64,000 nucleotides of DNA from Enterovibrio gelatinilyticus (GCF_028683095.1 NZ_JAJUBC010000013.1:92881-156880), one strand, 5' to 3'. Counted from the stretch's first letter, positions 8,664-17,790 are shown. The notes: generated by a model from the sequence alone, not told the origin. Program-made: numbers and translations.

Positions 8664-9902
8664 ATGGCATTGGCGTCTCTTTCGTCAGAACTGAAACAAT
8701 ACCTGATTGTTACTGGCAACTACTGGGCATTCACGCTCACTGATGGTGCCTTAAGAATGCTGGTTGTCCTTCACTTTCATAGTTTGGGATACAGCCCGCT
8801 TGATATCGCGTTACTGTTTTTGTTTTACGAACTGTTTGGTGTCGTCACCAATCTCGTGGGTGGGTGGCTAGGTGCACATATCGGCTTGAATCGCACCATG
8901 AACATCGGATTGGGCCTGCAAATCTTAGCGCTGGGCATGCTATTGGTGCCGACTACATTGCTGTCTGTAGGATGGGTCATGGCCGCACAAGCAGTGTCAG
9001 GTATCGCTAAAGACCTCAATAAAATGAGTGCTAAGAGTGCGGTCAAAACACTTGTTCCTGCCAATGCAGAAGGCAAACTCTATCAATGGGTCGCGGTGCT
9101 GACAGGGTCAAAGAATGCGCTCAAAGGCGCGGGGTTTTTCCTGGGTGGTGCGTTACTTTCGCTGTTCGGCTTTCAAGGTGCGGTTGGGCTGATGGCTGCC
9201 ATGTTGACCATTGTGTGGATAAGCAGTTTGTTTTTCTTACATGCCGATATTGGGCAAGCAAAGAACAAACCCAAATTCACGCAACTGTTCTCAAAGAGTG
9301 CACCAATCAATGTGCTGTCTGCTGCGCGTATGTGCTTGTTTGGCGCCCGAGATGTTTGGTTTGTCGTTGCACTTCCCGTGTTCCTTGCAAGTCAATTAGG
9401 TTGGAACCATTGGTACGTCGGCGGATTTCTCGCATGCTGGGTGATTGGCTATGGCATAGTGCAAGGGTTCGCGCCTAGTATCACGGGTAAAGCATCGGGT
9501 AAGGTTCCCGATGGGCGCGTGGCCATGATATGGGCAGGAATGTTAACCGTGATACCGGCGCTCATTGCATTGGCGCTGGCTAATGGTATAGCGCCAATAT
9601 TTAGCGTCGTGATTGGATTACTAGTTTTCGGCGGGATATTCGCAGTCAATTCGTCTCTTCACAGCTATCTCATTGTGAGTTATGCACGAGAAGACGGGGT
9701 ATCACTCGACGTCGGGTTTTACTACATGGCGAATGCCATGGGCCGTCTACTTGGGACACTGCTATCAGGGTGGATATACCAAGAACATGGCCTAGTCGCG
9801 TGTTTGTGGGCTTCCAGCATTCTGCTCGCCATTGCCTGTACTGTCTCTTACTGGTTACCCACTGGTAGCCAGAATGTGTCGAGCTCTTCGTCGCGTTTGT
9901 GA
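8664..9902 (+). CDS. arsJ: Organoarsenical efflux MFS transporter ArsJ
   Basis: A 412-residue major facilitator protein with about 12 hydrophobic helices in the inner membrane. The N-terminus (GNYWAFTLTDGALRMLVVLH) and the loop segment GIAKDLNKMSAKSAVK (about 113-128) are hallmarks of ArsJ. It exports 1-arseno-3-phosphoglycerate, the unstable product of the adjacent GAPDH, which falls apart outside and gives net arsenate efflux. Strong ribosome site (TAGGAG) before ATG 8664. The unit ends at a bidirectional terminator. Unlike many ars clusters there is no arsR, arsB or arsC next to it. Confidence 0.93.
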   Translation: MALASLSSELKQYLIVTGNYWAFTLTDGALRMLVVLHFHSLGYSPLDIALLFLFYELFGVVTNLVGGWLGAHIGLNRTMNIGLGLQILALGMLLVPTTLLSVGWVMAAQAVSGIAKDLNKMSAKSAVKTLVPANAEGKLYQWVAVLTGSKNALKGAGFFLGGALLSLFGFQGAVGLMAAMLTIVWISSLFFLHADIGQAKNKPKFTQLFSKSAPINVLSAARMCLFGARDVWFVVALPVFLASQLGWNHWYVGGFLACWVIGYGIVQGFAPSITGKASGKVPDGRVAMIWAGMLTVIPALIALALANGIAPIFSVVIGLLVFGGIFAVNSSLHSYLIVSYAREDGVSLDVGFYYMANAMGRLLGTLLSGWIYQEHGLVACLWASSILLAIACTVSYWLPTGSQNVSSSSSRL

Positions 9903-9933
9903 TTTTTTAACTTACCTGGCACAGTACAGACAC

Positions 9934-9966
9934 AAAAATGCCGAGCAAAATACTCGGCATTTTTTC
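9934..9966. terminator. Bidirectional terminator
   Basis: AATGCCGAG (9937-9945) pairs with CTCGGCATT (9953-9961), with an A-run before and a T-run after. It serves arsJ on the plus strand and the convergent hypothetical gene on the minus strand. Confidence 0.9.
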
Positions 9967-9988
9967 ATCTATAGACCAATGCTATTGG

Positions 9989-10375
9989 CTATGCCACAGG
10001 GCACAATTCCGCGCATTCGCGCTGCTTTTCCAAATAAGCGTTATTCAGTGCGCTGACTTCAACAACAGGCCCTAGCATTTTGACGCGCATTAATGCGCCA
10101 TGTGAACCCGAGATTTCTGCAACATGCCCCTCTGAGTAGTCACTCTCGTAGGAAAATGTCTCAATGGCTAAATGCAGCAAGTTGAAATCTTGTCTGCGGA
10201 CAGAAAGGTAAGAACGCCACATCAGAGCATCAAAAACTTCTGAAGTGCTATAGGCTCTAATGACAAAACGCCACCCTCTGTCTGCCCCATAAAAATCTAA
10301 CGGGAAGAACTTTCTGATTCGTTTTTTAGTTTTCAATGTTGTATCTCTTTTCCATGTGAAAACCGAGGTGTACAA
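9989..10375 (-). CDS. Conserved-looking hypothetical protein
   Basis: A 128-residue soluble protein that I do not recognise. It has a basic N-terminus (TLKTKKRIRKFF), an aromatic-rich middle, no membrane helix or signal peptide, and a C-terminal segment with two cysteines (ECAELC). Support for being real: it ends next to a shared bidirectional terminator, has normal codon use, and no competing frame is better. No clear ribosome site precedes the ATG at 10375, so the start could lie further in. No function is proposed. Confidence 0.55.
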   Translation of the reverse strand: MYTSVFTWKRDTTLKTKKRIRKFFPLDFYGADRGWRFVIRAYSTSEVFDALMWRSYLSVRRQDFNLLHLAIETFSYESDYSEGHVAEISGSHGALMRVKMLGPVVEVSALNNAYLEKQRECAELCPVA

Positions 10376-10703
10376 GGTTTGAGTATAGAGGGAGATCGTA
10401 GGGATGCCATGAAATCATCGGAAATAAATTGTTGTTTTCATTACAGTCTATACTTTCAATTTTACAGATCTGGGTCTATCGGCTCAGCATAACCTGCTAA
10501 CACGAAGGCTCGACCGTTCCCATGAGTTTTATAGCCTAATCTTGCCTTGAAGCCACCTCGACGTTGCCTATCACACCGATCAAACCGATTGCTTCATCCA
10601 TCACAGAGCACTGGCACTCGTCGGGAGGGTATACTCGATGAGGTATACACGATAATCTGATGTCACTCGAAATGATTGGCGAACTTTGGGGCGAGAATAT
10701 TAC
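10376..10703. other. Intergenic region with tandem GGTATAC-type repeats
   Basis: About 330 bases. A 12-base element occurs twice, at 10628-10639 and 10642-10653 (GGTATAC-A/T-CGAT), 14 bases apart, about 50 bases before the small membrane protein start. The minus strand over roughly 10465-10680 reads like a coding remnant in two frames separated by a frame change and stops, but I cannot name it. Confidence 0.3.
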
Positions 10704-10868
10704 ATGAAATTAAAGATTTTCCGATGGGTTATTGTCGTCGTACTGGTTTTTGGCGCATTTATTCTTGGTGTCGAGTTTCAAAAATTCACCTACTTAGATG
10801 CTTGTCTCGACATGGGTGAAGAAAGCCAAGTAGGTAGTCATCGTATCTGTGTCTTGCAAGAACAATAA
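10704..10868 (+). CDS. Small single-pass membrane protein
   Basis: A 54-residue protein with one hydrophobic helix at about residues 6-24 (WVIVVVLVFGAFILGVEF) and a short C-terminal part carrying two cysteines (DACLDM, HRICVL) that could form a disulfide in the periplasm. ATG 10704 is preceded by GGGGCGAGAA at a normal distance. A longer TTG-initiated frame from 10686 is less likely. No homologue recognised; function unknown. Confidence 0.55.
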   Translation: MKLKIFRWVIVVVLVFGAFILGVEFQKFTYLDACLDMGEESQVGSHRICVLQEQ

Positions 10869-11126
10869 TCCTAACCAAAATCGAACGTTAACGTCTTGAG
10901 GTGACTCTCGAACAAAACTTTCACAAGGTCGCTATCATGACGCTACGGTTCAACGCAATGAGGCTTTTTCATTAAAGATAACTCTTTGAATGTCCCTTCA
11001 TTTTGATGGATAATGATAAAATGCTCAATTGATACTATAAACAGCAGATCAATTTAAACTGAGTTGGGCACCTTTTGAGGTAAACTATCAAAAAGACAGT
11101 GTTCTGTTCATCACAATGAGTCGTGC

Positions 11127-12974
11127 ATGCAAAATCCTTTTTCAACATTGCGCCAAAGTATCCAGTCAAAAATTACTGCAATAGTCCTTGGATTAAGCCT
11201 TACATTCGCTGTCGTTTCTATTTCCGTGCAACTTCACCTCAATTATACCGGTATCCATTCATTAACGGTCACTGCACTAGAAAACAGAGCAAAAGACACC
11301 TTGTCGACCATTCGCTACTCTCTGAAAAAACAAGATACGTCTTTGCTTTTTCATCAATTGCTTAGCCTTGCTGATATGCCCTATGTGTCAAATGTCTACT
11401 TCGTCACAAGCAATGGTGAAGAGTTTTGGGCAGACAATGTGACCCGAGTAGACCAAGAAGGTCAGAATAAAGAACACACAATATCAATAGCGGAGGATGG
11501 CGTCGGCGAGCTCAATATCTATTTAGCACTTGATACAATCGAAAACGATGCCTTCAATCATGCCTTGCCTTCTGCGCTGATCTACCTCGTCGAAGCGTTA
11601 GCTATCGCATTGTTACTGCTGATCACGCTGAGAAAAACATACATAAAACCAGTTAAAGCTCTCGTTAATAGTATCGACAAAATTGATCTATACCGTGTCA
11701 ACAAGTTCGCGATCCCAAAAACGCTAACACGCCATGAAGATGAAATTGGTCAATTAGCAAGATCTGTGCAAGAGCTTTACATGCGTATTCGCGCCGATGC
11801 TATCGAAAAACGCCTGAGTGAACGCACATTGAAACAACATAAGTCGCTGTTGTTAGAAGAAGTCAACGCGCGCACTCAAACTGTCGAGTGGCAAAATCTC
11901 GCCAATAAATTGCTAGCCGATTTATCACTAAGGCTCTTAAAAGGCCACAAAACCAATATCGAACATGATGTTCGCTGCAGCATGCCGAGATTGGCGGAGC
12001 TATTCGGATCTGACCATATTTTCTGGTTGTCGTTTGAACAAGACATGATTAGCTATCGCGCTTCGTTTCCAGAAGACAGCCATCAGCCAACCATCGACTT
12101 CAGCAACATGTATAAAGTGAAGCGATGGTTGATGGAAGCGCAAAGTGTCGCCGTGGTCGACATTGAAAACCTCAGTGACAACGCGTTGGCTGAGCGTGAT
12201 TTCCTTGAAGATGTCGGCATCCACAGCTTGGCTATGTTCCCCCTCACTGATGGTCGAAAGAGCTTTGGGCTGCTCGCCGCGACCAACAATCACACCTCAC
12301 TTGATTGGAACGAGAATAAAAGTCTGCTTCTAACACGTTTTGCCACCATGCTCAGTGAACTGACCATTCGCGAGCGTGACCACTTCGCAATGACTGAGCT
12401 ACAAGAAGAACTCATCATGGCTAATGAAAGACTGCGGGTGGAAGCAGAAACCGATGAACTGACGAACTTACTAAACCGTCGCCCTTTTAGTCGTCAGTTA
12501 AGTGCTGCCTTATACAACGCTGTAGATGACGCATCCAGTGTGGCGGTGATGATGATCGATATCGACCACTTTAAAGCATACAACGACATCTACGGCCACC
12601 TGCAAGGTGATAACGTTTTGTCTCGTGTTGCACACGCAATGAGCCGAGTAGCTAAAACGTGGAATGCGCCCATTGCTAGGTTCGGCGGCGAAGAGTTTTC
12701 CGTTTTAATACCCAACTGTGAGTTGGACAAAGCGCAAAAAATTGCGTGGCAATTGTGCCAAACCGTCAGAGATCTGTGTATCTCACACCAAGGCAGCGTA
12801 AACAGCGGGATTATCACTATCAGTATTGGCGGTGTCACTTGTGAACCACATGGTAGGACCAAGCCTAATGAGCTTTTAGAATCTGCTGATCAGAGTTTGT
12901 ACAGAGCCAAACATGCGGGTCGAAATCGGGCTGTCATGCAGCCTTACCTTGCTTTAGACAAAGAGCACCTTTAG
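11127..12974 (+). CDS. Membrane sensor GAF-GGDEF diguanylate cyclase
   Basis: Makes c-di-GMP. The 615-residue protein has a membrane helix at about 16-36, a periplasmic sensor domain (37-147), a second helix (148-168), a HAMP-like linker (about 170-225), a coiled segment, a GAF-like domain (about 262-415) and a GGDEF domain (about 435-605). The active motif is GGEEF at 520-524, a functional variant. The RxxD inhibitory site expected five residues earlier is absent (TWNA at 511-514), so this cyclase should lack classical product inhibition, unlike the one at 4933-6459. Start at ATG 11127; only a weak purine stretch precedes it. Confidence 0.9.
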   Translation: MQNPFSTLRQSIQSKITAIVLGLSLTFAVVSISVQLHLNYTGIHSLTVTALENRAKDTLSTIRYSLKKQDTSLLFHQLLSLADMPYVSNVYFVTSNGEEFWADNVTRVDQEGQNKEHTISIAEDGVGELNIYLALDTIENDAFNHALPSALIYLVEALAIALLLLITLRKTYIKPVKALVNSIDKIDLYRVNKFAIPKTLTRHEDEIGQLARSVQELYMRIRADAIEKRLSERTLKQHKSLLLEEVNARTQTVEWQNLANKLLADLSLRLLKGHKTNIEHDVRCSMPRLAELFGSDHIFWLSFEQDMISYRASFPEDSHQPTIDFSNMYKVKRWLMEAQSVAVVDIENLSDNALAERDFLEDVGIHSLAMFPLTDGRKSFGLLAATNNHTSLDWNENKSLLLTRFATMLSELTIRERDHFAMTELQEELIMANERLRVEAETDELTNLLNRRPFSRQLSAALYNAVDDASSVAVMMIDIDHFKAYNDIYGHLQGDNVLSRVAHAMSRVAKTWNAPIARFGGEEFSVLIPNCELDKAQKIAWQLCQTVRDLCISHQGSVNSGIITISIGGVTCEPHGRTKPNELLESADQSLYRAKHAGRNRAVMQPYLALDKEHL

Positions 12975-12992
12975 CCCATTTTAATACTCATT

Positions 12993-13028
12993 TGTACCGA
13001 CGCCCTGCACTCTTAACGTCGGTACGCC
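12993..13028 (+). terminator. Hairpin after the cyclase gene
   Basis: GTACCGAC (12995-13002) and GTCGGTAC (13019-13026) are perfect inverted arms. The T-run is poor, so the terminator assignment is uncertain. Confidence 0.4.
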
Positions 13029-13157
13029 TCTCTGTTTAACGTCAGCACGCCTAATTTCAGCCATTTTTTTCGCTTTTGTCTCTGAATTCAGAAAAGTAGC
13101 CTTGCGCAACCATGCGACTATGTATAGACCATTTTCGTTTGTGAAAGAGTCACTGAA

Positions 13158-14372
13158 ATGTTAGTTCAACCTTCACCTATTCATATCTGCCACATCGTGA
13201 ACTCCATGGCCGACGAGATGCAGAATGATCAGGTATTCTCTAACATTCGTCAGTTTCGACAACCCGAATTTGAACACACTTTAATCGTACTTAAGCGATC
13301 GAAAATATTATCTACCAAACACTTACCCGCAAACGTCTCTTGTTTAGAATTAAACGTCGGAGACTCGCACCTCCGCCAATATCTAGAGTGCAGAAATGCA
13401 CTCATTGCCCTTAAACCTCATGTTTGTATGACCTATGGCAGCAAGCTCTATCCAATGCAGTGGGTAGCAAAAAGGCTGAATGTACCAGTAAAACTGCATG
13501 TTCATCGTCAGGAAGAAAAACCGCGTAATGCGCTCAGTGTGTGGTTTCATGAATGGATGCATCGCACGCTCTCACACTCATCTGACTTCGTGGTCGCCCC
13601 CTCAGACATGGCGCATGCATGGCTAAATCAAAATGCAAAGATCCCCAGCGCCAAGATCAAGTTGATCCGCCATGGAATCGACAGCCAAAAGTTATGCCCG
13701 CCATTGCGCGCTGTTGAAAGCTCAATCACCGATAACCTTATTGGCAGCGTTGCTGTTCCATCACATCGTTTAGCTATTGGTTTAAACGTCTCCGGACTAA
13801 GCAAGCAAGTTATTGTCGATTTTTTTGATGAGTATTTTGCTGCGTGCTTACGATCTCCCATGTTTGTGCAACAGACGTTGCTGATTGTGGTGGGTAACAC
13901 GCCGCACCTAAGCAAGCTACAACATGAGCTCGACAATCGAGGAGTCACTGAAAAACAGGTCAGTTTCACCGGCCATTTAAACAACCTCTCTCTCTTTTAC
14001 AAGCATATTGACATCTACGTTTACCTGCAGCCAAAGGAGCAGCACGTATCCTTGCTTGAAGCCATGTCTATGGGCTTACCCATTGCGTCCACTCGCCTGC
14101 CCCATCAATCTCCAACCAATAAAAAAGGCCACCCTGTTTATTGGTCAACAAATGCAGATAATGACCCGCTACGAGACCAACTTTTAGAATTGTTTTTGAA
14201 AAGCAATAAACGTTTGATGTTAGGTCGAGCTTCACGGCGCTATGTTCAAGATAAGCATCATCCAGAAGTGTATGAATCCCAATATCGAGATCTGTTTCAA
14301 CGCAACGAATCACCAAACACGCCTAAAGTTACTGTCAACGTTTTTAGGCAAACTCATTCTTCGCAGAATTAA
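13158..14372 (+). CDS. GT4-like glycosyltransferase
   Basis: A 404-residue GT-B fold glycosyltransferase. Typical group 1 (GT4) features are the N-terminal HICHIVNSMA segment, the RHGIDSQKL linker (about 172-180), and the C-terminal donor-binding region with VSLLEAMSMGLPIAST (about 296-311), where Glu300 would contact the nucleotide-sugar. No signal peptide or membrane helix is seen; it would act at the cytoplasmic face of the membrane, transferring a sugar to a polysaccharide or lipid acceptor. No other polysaccharide genes are adjacent except possibly the PrsR-like regulator about 2 kb away. Donor and acceptor unknown. Confidence 0.85.
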   Translation: MLVQPSPIHICHIVNSMADEMQNDQVFSNIRQFRQPEFEHTLIVLKRSKILSTKHLPANVSCLELNVGDSHLRQYLECRNALIALKPHVCMTYGSKLYPMQWVAKRLNVPVKLHVHRQEEKPRNALSVWFHEWMHRTLSHSSDFVVAPSDMAHAWLNQNAKIPSAKIKLIRHGIDSQKLCPPLRAVESSITDNLIGSVAVPSHRLAIGLNVSGLSKQVIVDFFDEYFAACLRSPMFVQQTLLIVVGNTPHLSKLQHELDNRGVTEKQVSFTGHLNNLSLFYKHIDIYVYLQPKEQHVSLLEAMSMGLPIASTRLPHQSPTNKKGHPVYWSTNADNDPLRDQLLELFLKSNKRLMLGRASRRYVQDKHHPEVYESQYRDLFQRNESPNTPKVTVNVFRQTHSSQN

Positions 14373-14557
14373 TCACTAGTCCTAGCAAGCACTCACCGTG
14401 CAGAGCCTTAAAATCCGCCTATTCCGCTAACAACAATGGATAATATCTCACCGTATAGTACCGTTTTCTTGACAAAATCATCGTCAACACAACTCGATGT
14501 TACTGAGCTTTAGACTATATTTTATTCAGGCAGCTGAATTTAAGGTAATTCTCATCA

Positions 14558-14947
14558 ATGAAAATTCTGGTCGTGGATGACATGACATCCATCAGGCATG
14601 TCATGCTAAATTTGCTCAGAAGTATCAATTATTTTGATCTAGAGGAAGCGACCAATGGTTGGCAGGCTTTGCAAATGGTCAAAAAGAATCGCTATGATCT
14701 GCTGATCACTGATTTAAATATGCCTAAAATGGATGGACGAGAGTTGCTCAAAGAAGTTCGAGCAGACCCGACACTCAAACACACTCCCGTACTGGTTGTT
14801 TCTAGCGAGCAAGATAAAGAACGCGTTAAAGAACTCATACAAAATGGCGTCAATGGGTTCGTCATAAAACCCTTTAACGCAGCGACGCTACAAAAGCAGA
14901 TCCAACGGATAGAACGTCAAATAAAGTTAAAGTCGGGCGATAAATAA
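14558..14947 (+). CDS. Stand-alone CheY-like response regulator
   Basis: A 129-residue single receiver domain without output domain. Acidic pocket Asp7/Asp8 (VVDDM), phospho-acceptor Asp52 (LLITDLNMPKMDG), switch Ser at about 81 (VVSSEQ) and Lys in VIKPF (about 104) are all present, so it should be phosphorylatable. The short C-terminal tail is basic (RIERQIKLKSGDK). It is not next to a histidine kinase or chemotaxis genes; partners may include the nearby cyclases, but this is speculative. It could act by protein-protein contact like CheY. Confidence 0.9.
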   Translation: MKILVVDDMTSIRHVMLNLLRSINYFDLEEATNGWQALQMVKKNRYDLLITDLNMPKMDGRELLKEVRADPTLKHTPVLVVSSEQDKERVKELIQNGVNGFVIKPFNAATLQKQIQRIERQIKLKSGDK

Positions 14948-14993
14948 GCGTTATATCACGTCATCATGCAGGGAGTCGCCTGATGCCACTTCT

Positions 14994-15725
14994 CTATGAT
15001 AGCGATGTGAATTCAATCGCCATATCCAACGTCACTGCATTATGACGCCAATGCTCTACCACGTATTCTTGCGCGACACCTGTTTCGTCAACATTCACTT
15101 TAGAAATACGCAAAGCGGGCGCGCCCATTGTCGCTTTTATCTTGCTTGCAATATCATCGTCAAAGGTCGAAGAACGCACCGAGTATTTGCAGGATGTGGT
15201 AATTAGCTGCCAATGTTCACGATAGAGCGAGGATAAATCTCCATCCAATGGGTGCTGAAGTAGGTTGGGAAACCGATCCGCTCGCACATAGTGCTGGGCA
15301 TACATCACCGCTTTACCATCGAGGTAGTGAATACGCCCAAACGCGTAGACTTCCGTAAAGGGGGGAAGAGATAGATATTGCGTGCTTTCTTTATTACCCA
15401 TCACACTCTCAGCAACGTCCAACTCAGTACGAGAAGAGCGCCCCTGAGCTTGAGCTACCGATGAAAATGCAAAAGGTACGGACAAGTCGAGACGAAGTGC
15501 ACGATGAGCAATAAACCAACCACGCCTGTCTTCGCGATAAATCAAACCATCTGCTTCAAGCAGCGAAAGTGATTCTCTCAAGGTAACTCGGGTAGTTTTG
15601 AAAGATTCAGACAGTTTTCTTTCAGAAGGAAGCTTTGCTCCAGCCGCTAACTGACCGCTTTGAATTTGCTCTTTGATGGCATTCTTGATTTTGATGTATT
15701 GCAAGGTCGTGATTTCGCTCAACAA
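14994..15725 (-). CDS. GntR family (HutC/UTRA) transcriptional regulator
   Basis: A 243-residue regulator with an N-terminal winged helix (about 5-72: IKEQIQSGQLAAGAKLPSER, TTRVTLRESLSLLEADGL) and a C-terminal UTRA ligand-binding domain (about 90-240; ITTSCKYSVRSSTFDDDIA, APALRISKVNVD). Members usually repress catabolic genes and are released by a small metabolite. The only in-frame start available is TTG at about 15725 (two TTG codons in a row), with no obvious ribosome site, which is unusual for an intact regulator. No obvious target operon is adjacent, so its effector cannot be deduced. Confidence 0.82.
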   Translation of the reverse strand: MLSEITTLQYIKIKNAIKEQIQSGQLAAGAKLPSERKLSESFKTTRVTLRESLSLLEADGLIYREDRRGWFIAHRALRLDLSVPFAFSSVAQAQGRSSRTELDVAESVMGNKESTQYLSLPPFTEVYAFGRIHYLDGKAVMYAQHYVRADRFPNLLQHPLDGDLSSLYREHWQLITTSCKYSVRSSTFDDDIASKIKATMGAPALRISKVNVDETGVAQEYVVEHWRHNAVTLDMAIEFTSLS

Positions 15726-15808
15726 TTAACAATCGTTTTAGCATACCGCAGGTACAGAGAGAATACAGCTTAGAGAAACACGATAGGTGGACGTTCGAAG
15801 GAAGTTTT

Positions 15809-16123
15809 TTAGCTCTCACGAACGCCAGTAAGCCTGATTATGTCCATACGCTCTAGCTCTTGAAGCAAACGTCGAGCGTATTGAGCTTCGCAAACAGACA
15901 AAGCAGACAATGCTGCTCCAAGAGGGAGGTTCTTTTCTATCAGAGACAAGAAGACGCTAGTTGCACTATCACATATCATCACATCATCCGTGTTAGGGCT
16001 AAATAGAACAAGCTGATCGCCAGATTCATAGCTACACACATCAAGTGAAAAATTTTCAGAAAGAGATACATCGACTTCAGCTTTCAGAACCAAATTGCTA
16101 TCCACTAATTCAGCCACTCTCAT
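15809..16123 (-). CDS. PqqD-like small protein
   Basis: A 104-residue protein. Its C-terminal half (about 40-104) reads like the PqqD fold: VICDSATSVFLSLIEKN, then QYARRLLQELERMDIIRL, a helix-turn-helix-like winged domain used elsewhere as a peptide chaperone in radical-SAM or HPr-rel-A systems. No radical-SAM enzyme, precursor peptide or HprK-like kinase was found near it. ATG 16123 was preferred to 16198 because GGAG lies nine bases upstream. It is the gene downstream of the PrsR-like regulator on the same strand, with about 310 bases between them. Family assignment is tentative. Confidence 0.5.
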   Translation of the reverse strand: MRVAELVDSNLVLKAEVDVSLSENFSLDVCSYESGDQLVLFSPNTDDVMICDSATSVFLSLIEKNLPLGAALSALSVCEAQYARRLLQELERMDIIRLTGVRES

Positions 16124-16434
16124 CCTGCTACTCCATATCGCTATCGCCAAAACGCCACAAACAAAGGAAACATCAACAAGCGAGGGTTGTGGAAACACCG
16201 CTTGTTGCTACAACAAGTTTTCATCAAGAAGAAGTAGGCAGGTTAATTCAATTTACGTTGACGTTATTCGTGCCAGAGACAATCAACGACACATACATCA
16301 ACCGCTACAATTAACCCATACCTATATTCACTGTATATGCTCCTCAAAGAAGCCAAAGCAAAAGGAACGCCTATTTCACCTTCAGTCTCACTATTGAATC
16401 AAGCCACGATAACCAACTTATGGCACAGCGTTGG

Positions 16435-17790
16435 TTAGCGCTGCAGCGCATATTTATCAATCAAGGTGTATAAAGTCGGACGAGAGACTCCTAACAAGTT
16501 TGCAGTTTGAGACATATTTCCTTCCGCTCTAGCCAGAGCACGCGTGACTGCTTGGCGCTCTGCTTCCTCTCTTACCTGGCGGATGTTCAGTGGTAAGCCT
16601 GAATCCTTCTTGTGTTCTTTTGTTAGCGCCAAGTCGGATGCTGTAATGTGGTTTCCATCGGCCATAATCACGGCAGACTTAATCTTGTTTTGAAGCTCCC
16701 TAACATTCCCAGGCCATACATGAGCCTGCAAGGCTTCCAAGGCATCTTCAGTAAAGCCTGAAACATTACGATTCATCGACTGATTAAACTGAAGCAAGAA
16801 GGTCTTGGCGAGCAATAGAATGTCATCGCTGCGCTCTCTTAAGGGGGGAATGGAAATTGCCACTTCGCCAACGATGTTTAACAAATCATCTCGAAAGCGC
16901 TTTTCCGAACTCTTTTGCCTCAAATCCTGATGTGTCGCGCAAACAATTTTCACATCGACAGGAATGGCATGCCTACCTGAAACACGGTCCACGAGCCTAC
17001 TTTGCAAGAATCGTAAAATCTTGCCTTGAATGTGCAGTGGCATGTCGCCAATTTCATCCAAAAACAAGGTTCCACCATGTGCAGATTCGATTTTACCCAG
17101 CTTCACTCGATGAACACCGGAGGTGTCATTTTCAACACCAAATAATTCGTTTTCGAGCAATGCTTCTGGAATAGACGCACAGTTAATCGTGATAAACGGT
17201 TTCTCACTTCGAGAACTACGATCATGAACTGCTCTAGCAAGCAGACCTTTTCCCGTCCCACTTTCACCAATGATAAGAGTGTTGATATCCGTTAACGACA
17301 CACGGTCAACCATTCGTAGCAACTGCATCATCTGTGGGCTTCCACCCACAATAGAATCTTGCCGACGCTCAAAACTCTTAAGACGATAAACTTCTTGTTC
17401 CAACTTAGCGACATGACGGGCACGGCGCATAAGCAGCCTTAAGTATTCATCACTAAATGGCCGCTCTATCACATCAAATGCGCCAGCTTCTAAAGCAAGC
17501 ACAGCATCGCTGTCTTTGTCATTTTCTACCACAACCAAGATTTTCGTGCGCGGCGCATAAGACAGCATCTCTTTTATCAAAGACAAGGTATTTGCGTCAC
17601 ACCGCCCAATCAAAACAACTGCGGTCAAAAACTGCTGCAAAGATGCAGATACACCCAAAGAGTTCGCAGTGAGTAAAGAGCCTTCGCCTTCCAGCGCTTG
17701 GCTATATTTTCTTTGTGTTTCTGGGTCATCCTCTACAATTAGCAGCGCTTCATGTAACTGAGAAGCCAAACCCTGATGAGTATCGACCAT
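16435..17790 (-). CDS. PrsR-like AAA+ enhancer-binding regulator with degenerate receiver, GAFTGA and arginine finger
   Basis: A 451-residue protein with receiver (about 14-125), AAA+ (about 145-375) and Fis-type HTH (about 408-450; PLNIRQVREEAERQAVTRAL) in the order of PEP-CTERM-box regulator PrsR. Walker A (GESGTGKG 175-182) and Walker B (GTLFLDEIGD 240-249) are intact. Three key elements are not: the phospho-acceptor position reads VVLIGRC (no Asp), the switch Lys is Arg (ERPF), the sigma-54-contacting GAFTGA loop is replaced by ENDTSGVH around 220-227, and the second arginine finger aligns with Ile306 (RDDLLNIVGEV). It probably binds DNA but does not remodel sigma-54 RNA polymerase in the usual way. 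Strong ribosome site (GGGGGAG) before ATG 17790. Confidence 0.85.
   Translation of the reverse strand: MVDTHQGLASQLHEALLIVEDDPETQRKYSQALEGEGSLLTANSLGVSASLQQFLTAVVLIGRCDANTLSLIKEMLSYAPRTKILVVVENDKDSDAVLALEAGAFDVIERPFSDEYLRLLMRRARHVAKLEQEVYRLKSFERRQDSIVGGSPQMMQLLRMVDRVSLTDINTLIIGESGTGKGLLARAVHDRSSRSEKPFITINCASIPEALLENELFGVENDTSGVHRVKLGKIESAHGGTLFLDEIGDMPLHIQGKILRFLQSRLVDRVSGRHAIPVDVKIVCATHQDLRQKSSEKRFRDDLLNIVGEVAISIPPLRERSDDILLLAKTFLLQFNQSMNRNVSGFTEDALEALQAHVWPGNVRELQNKIKSAVIMADGNHITASDLALTKEHKKDSGLPLNIRQVREEAERQAVTRALARAEGNMSQTANLLGVSRPTLYTLIDKYALQR

Noticed and set aside
10465..10680. Minus-strand coding-like remnant
   Set aside because: Readable only in two frames with stops between; no family recognised, so not reported as a pseudogene.
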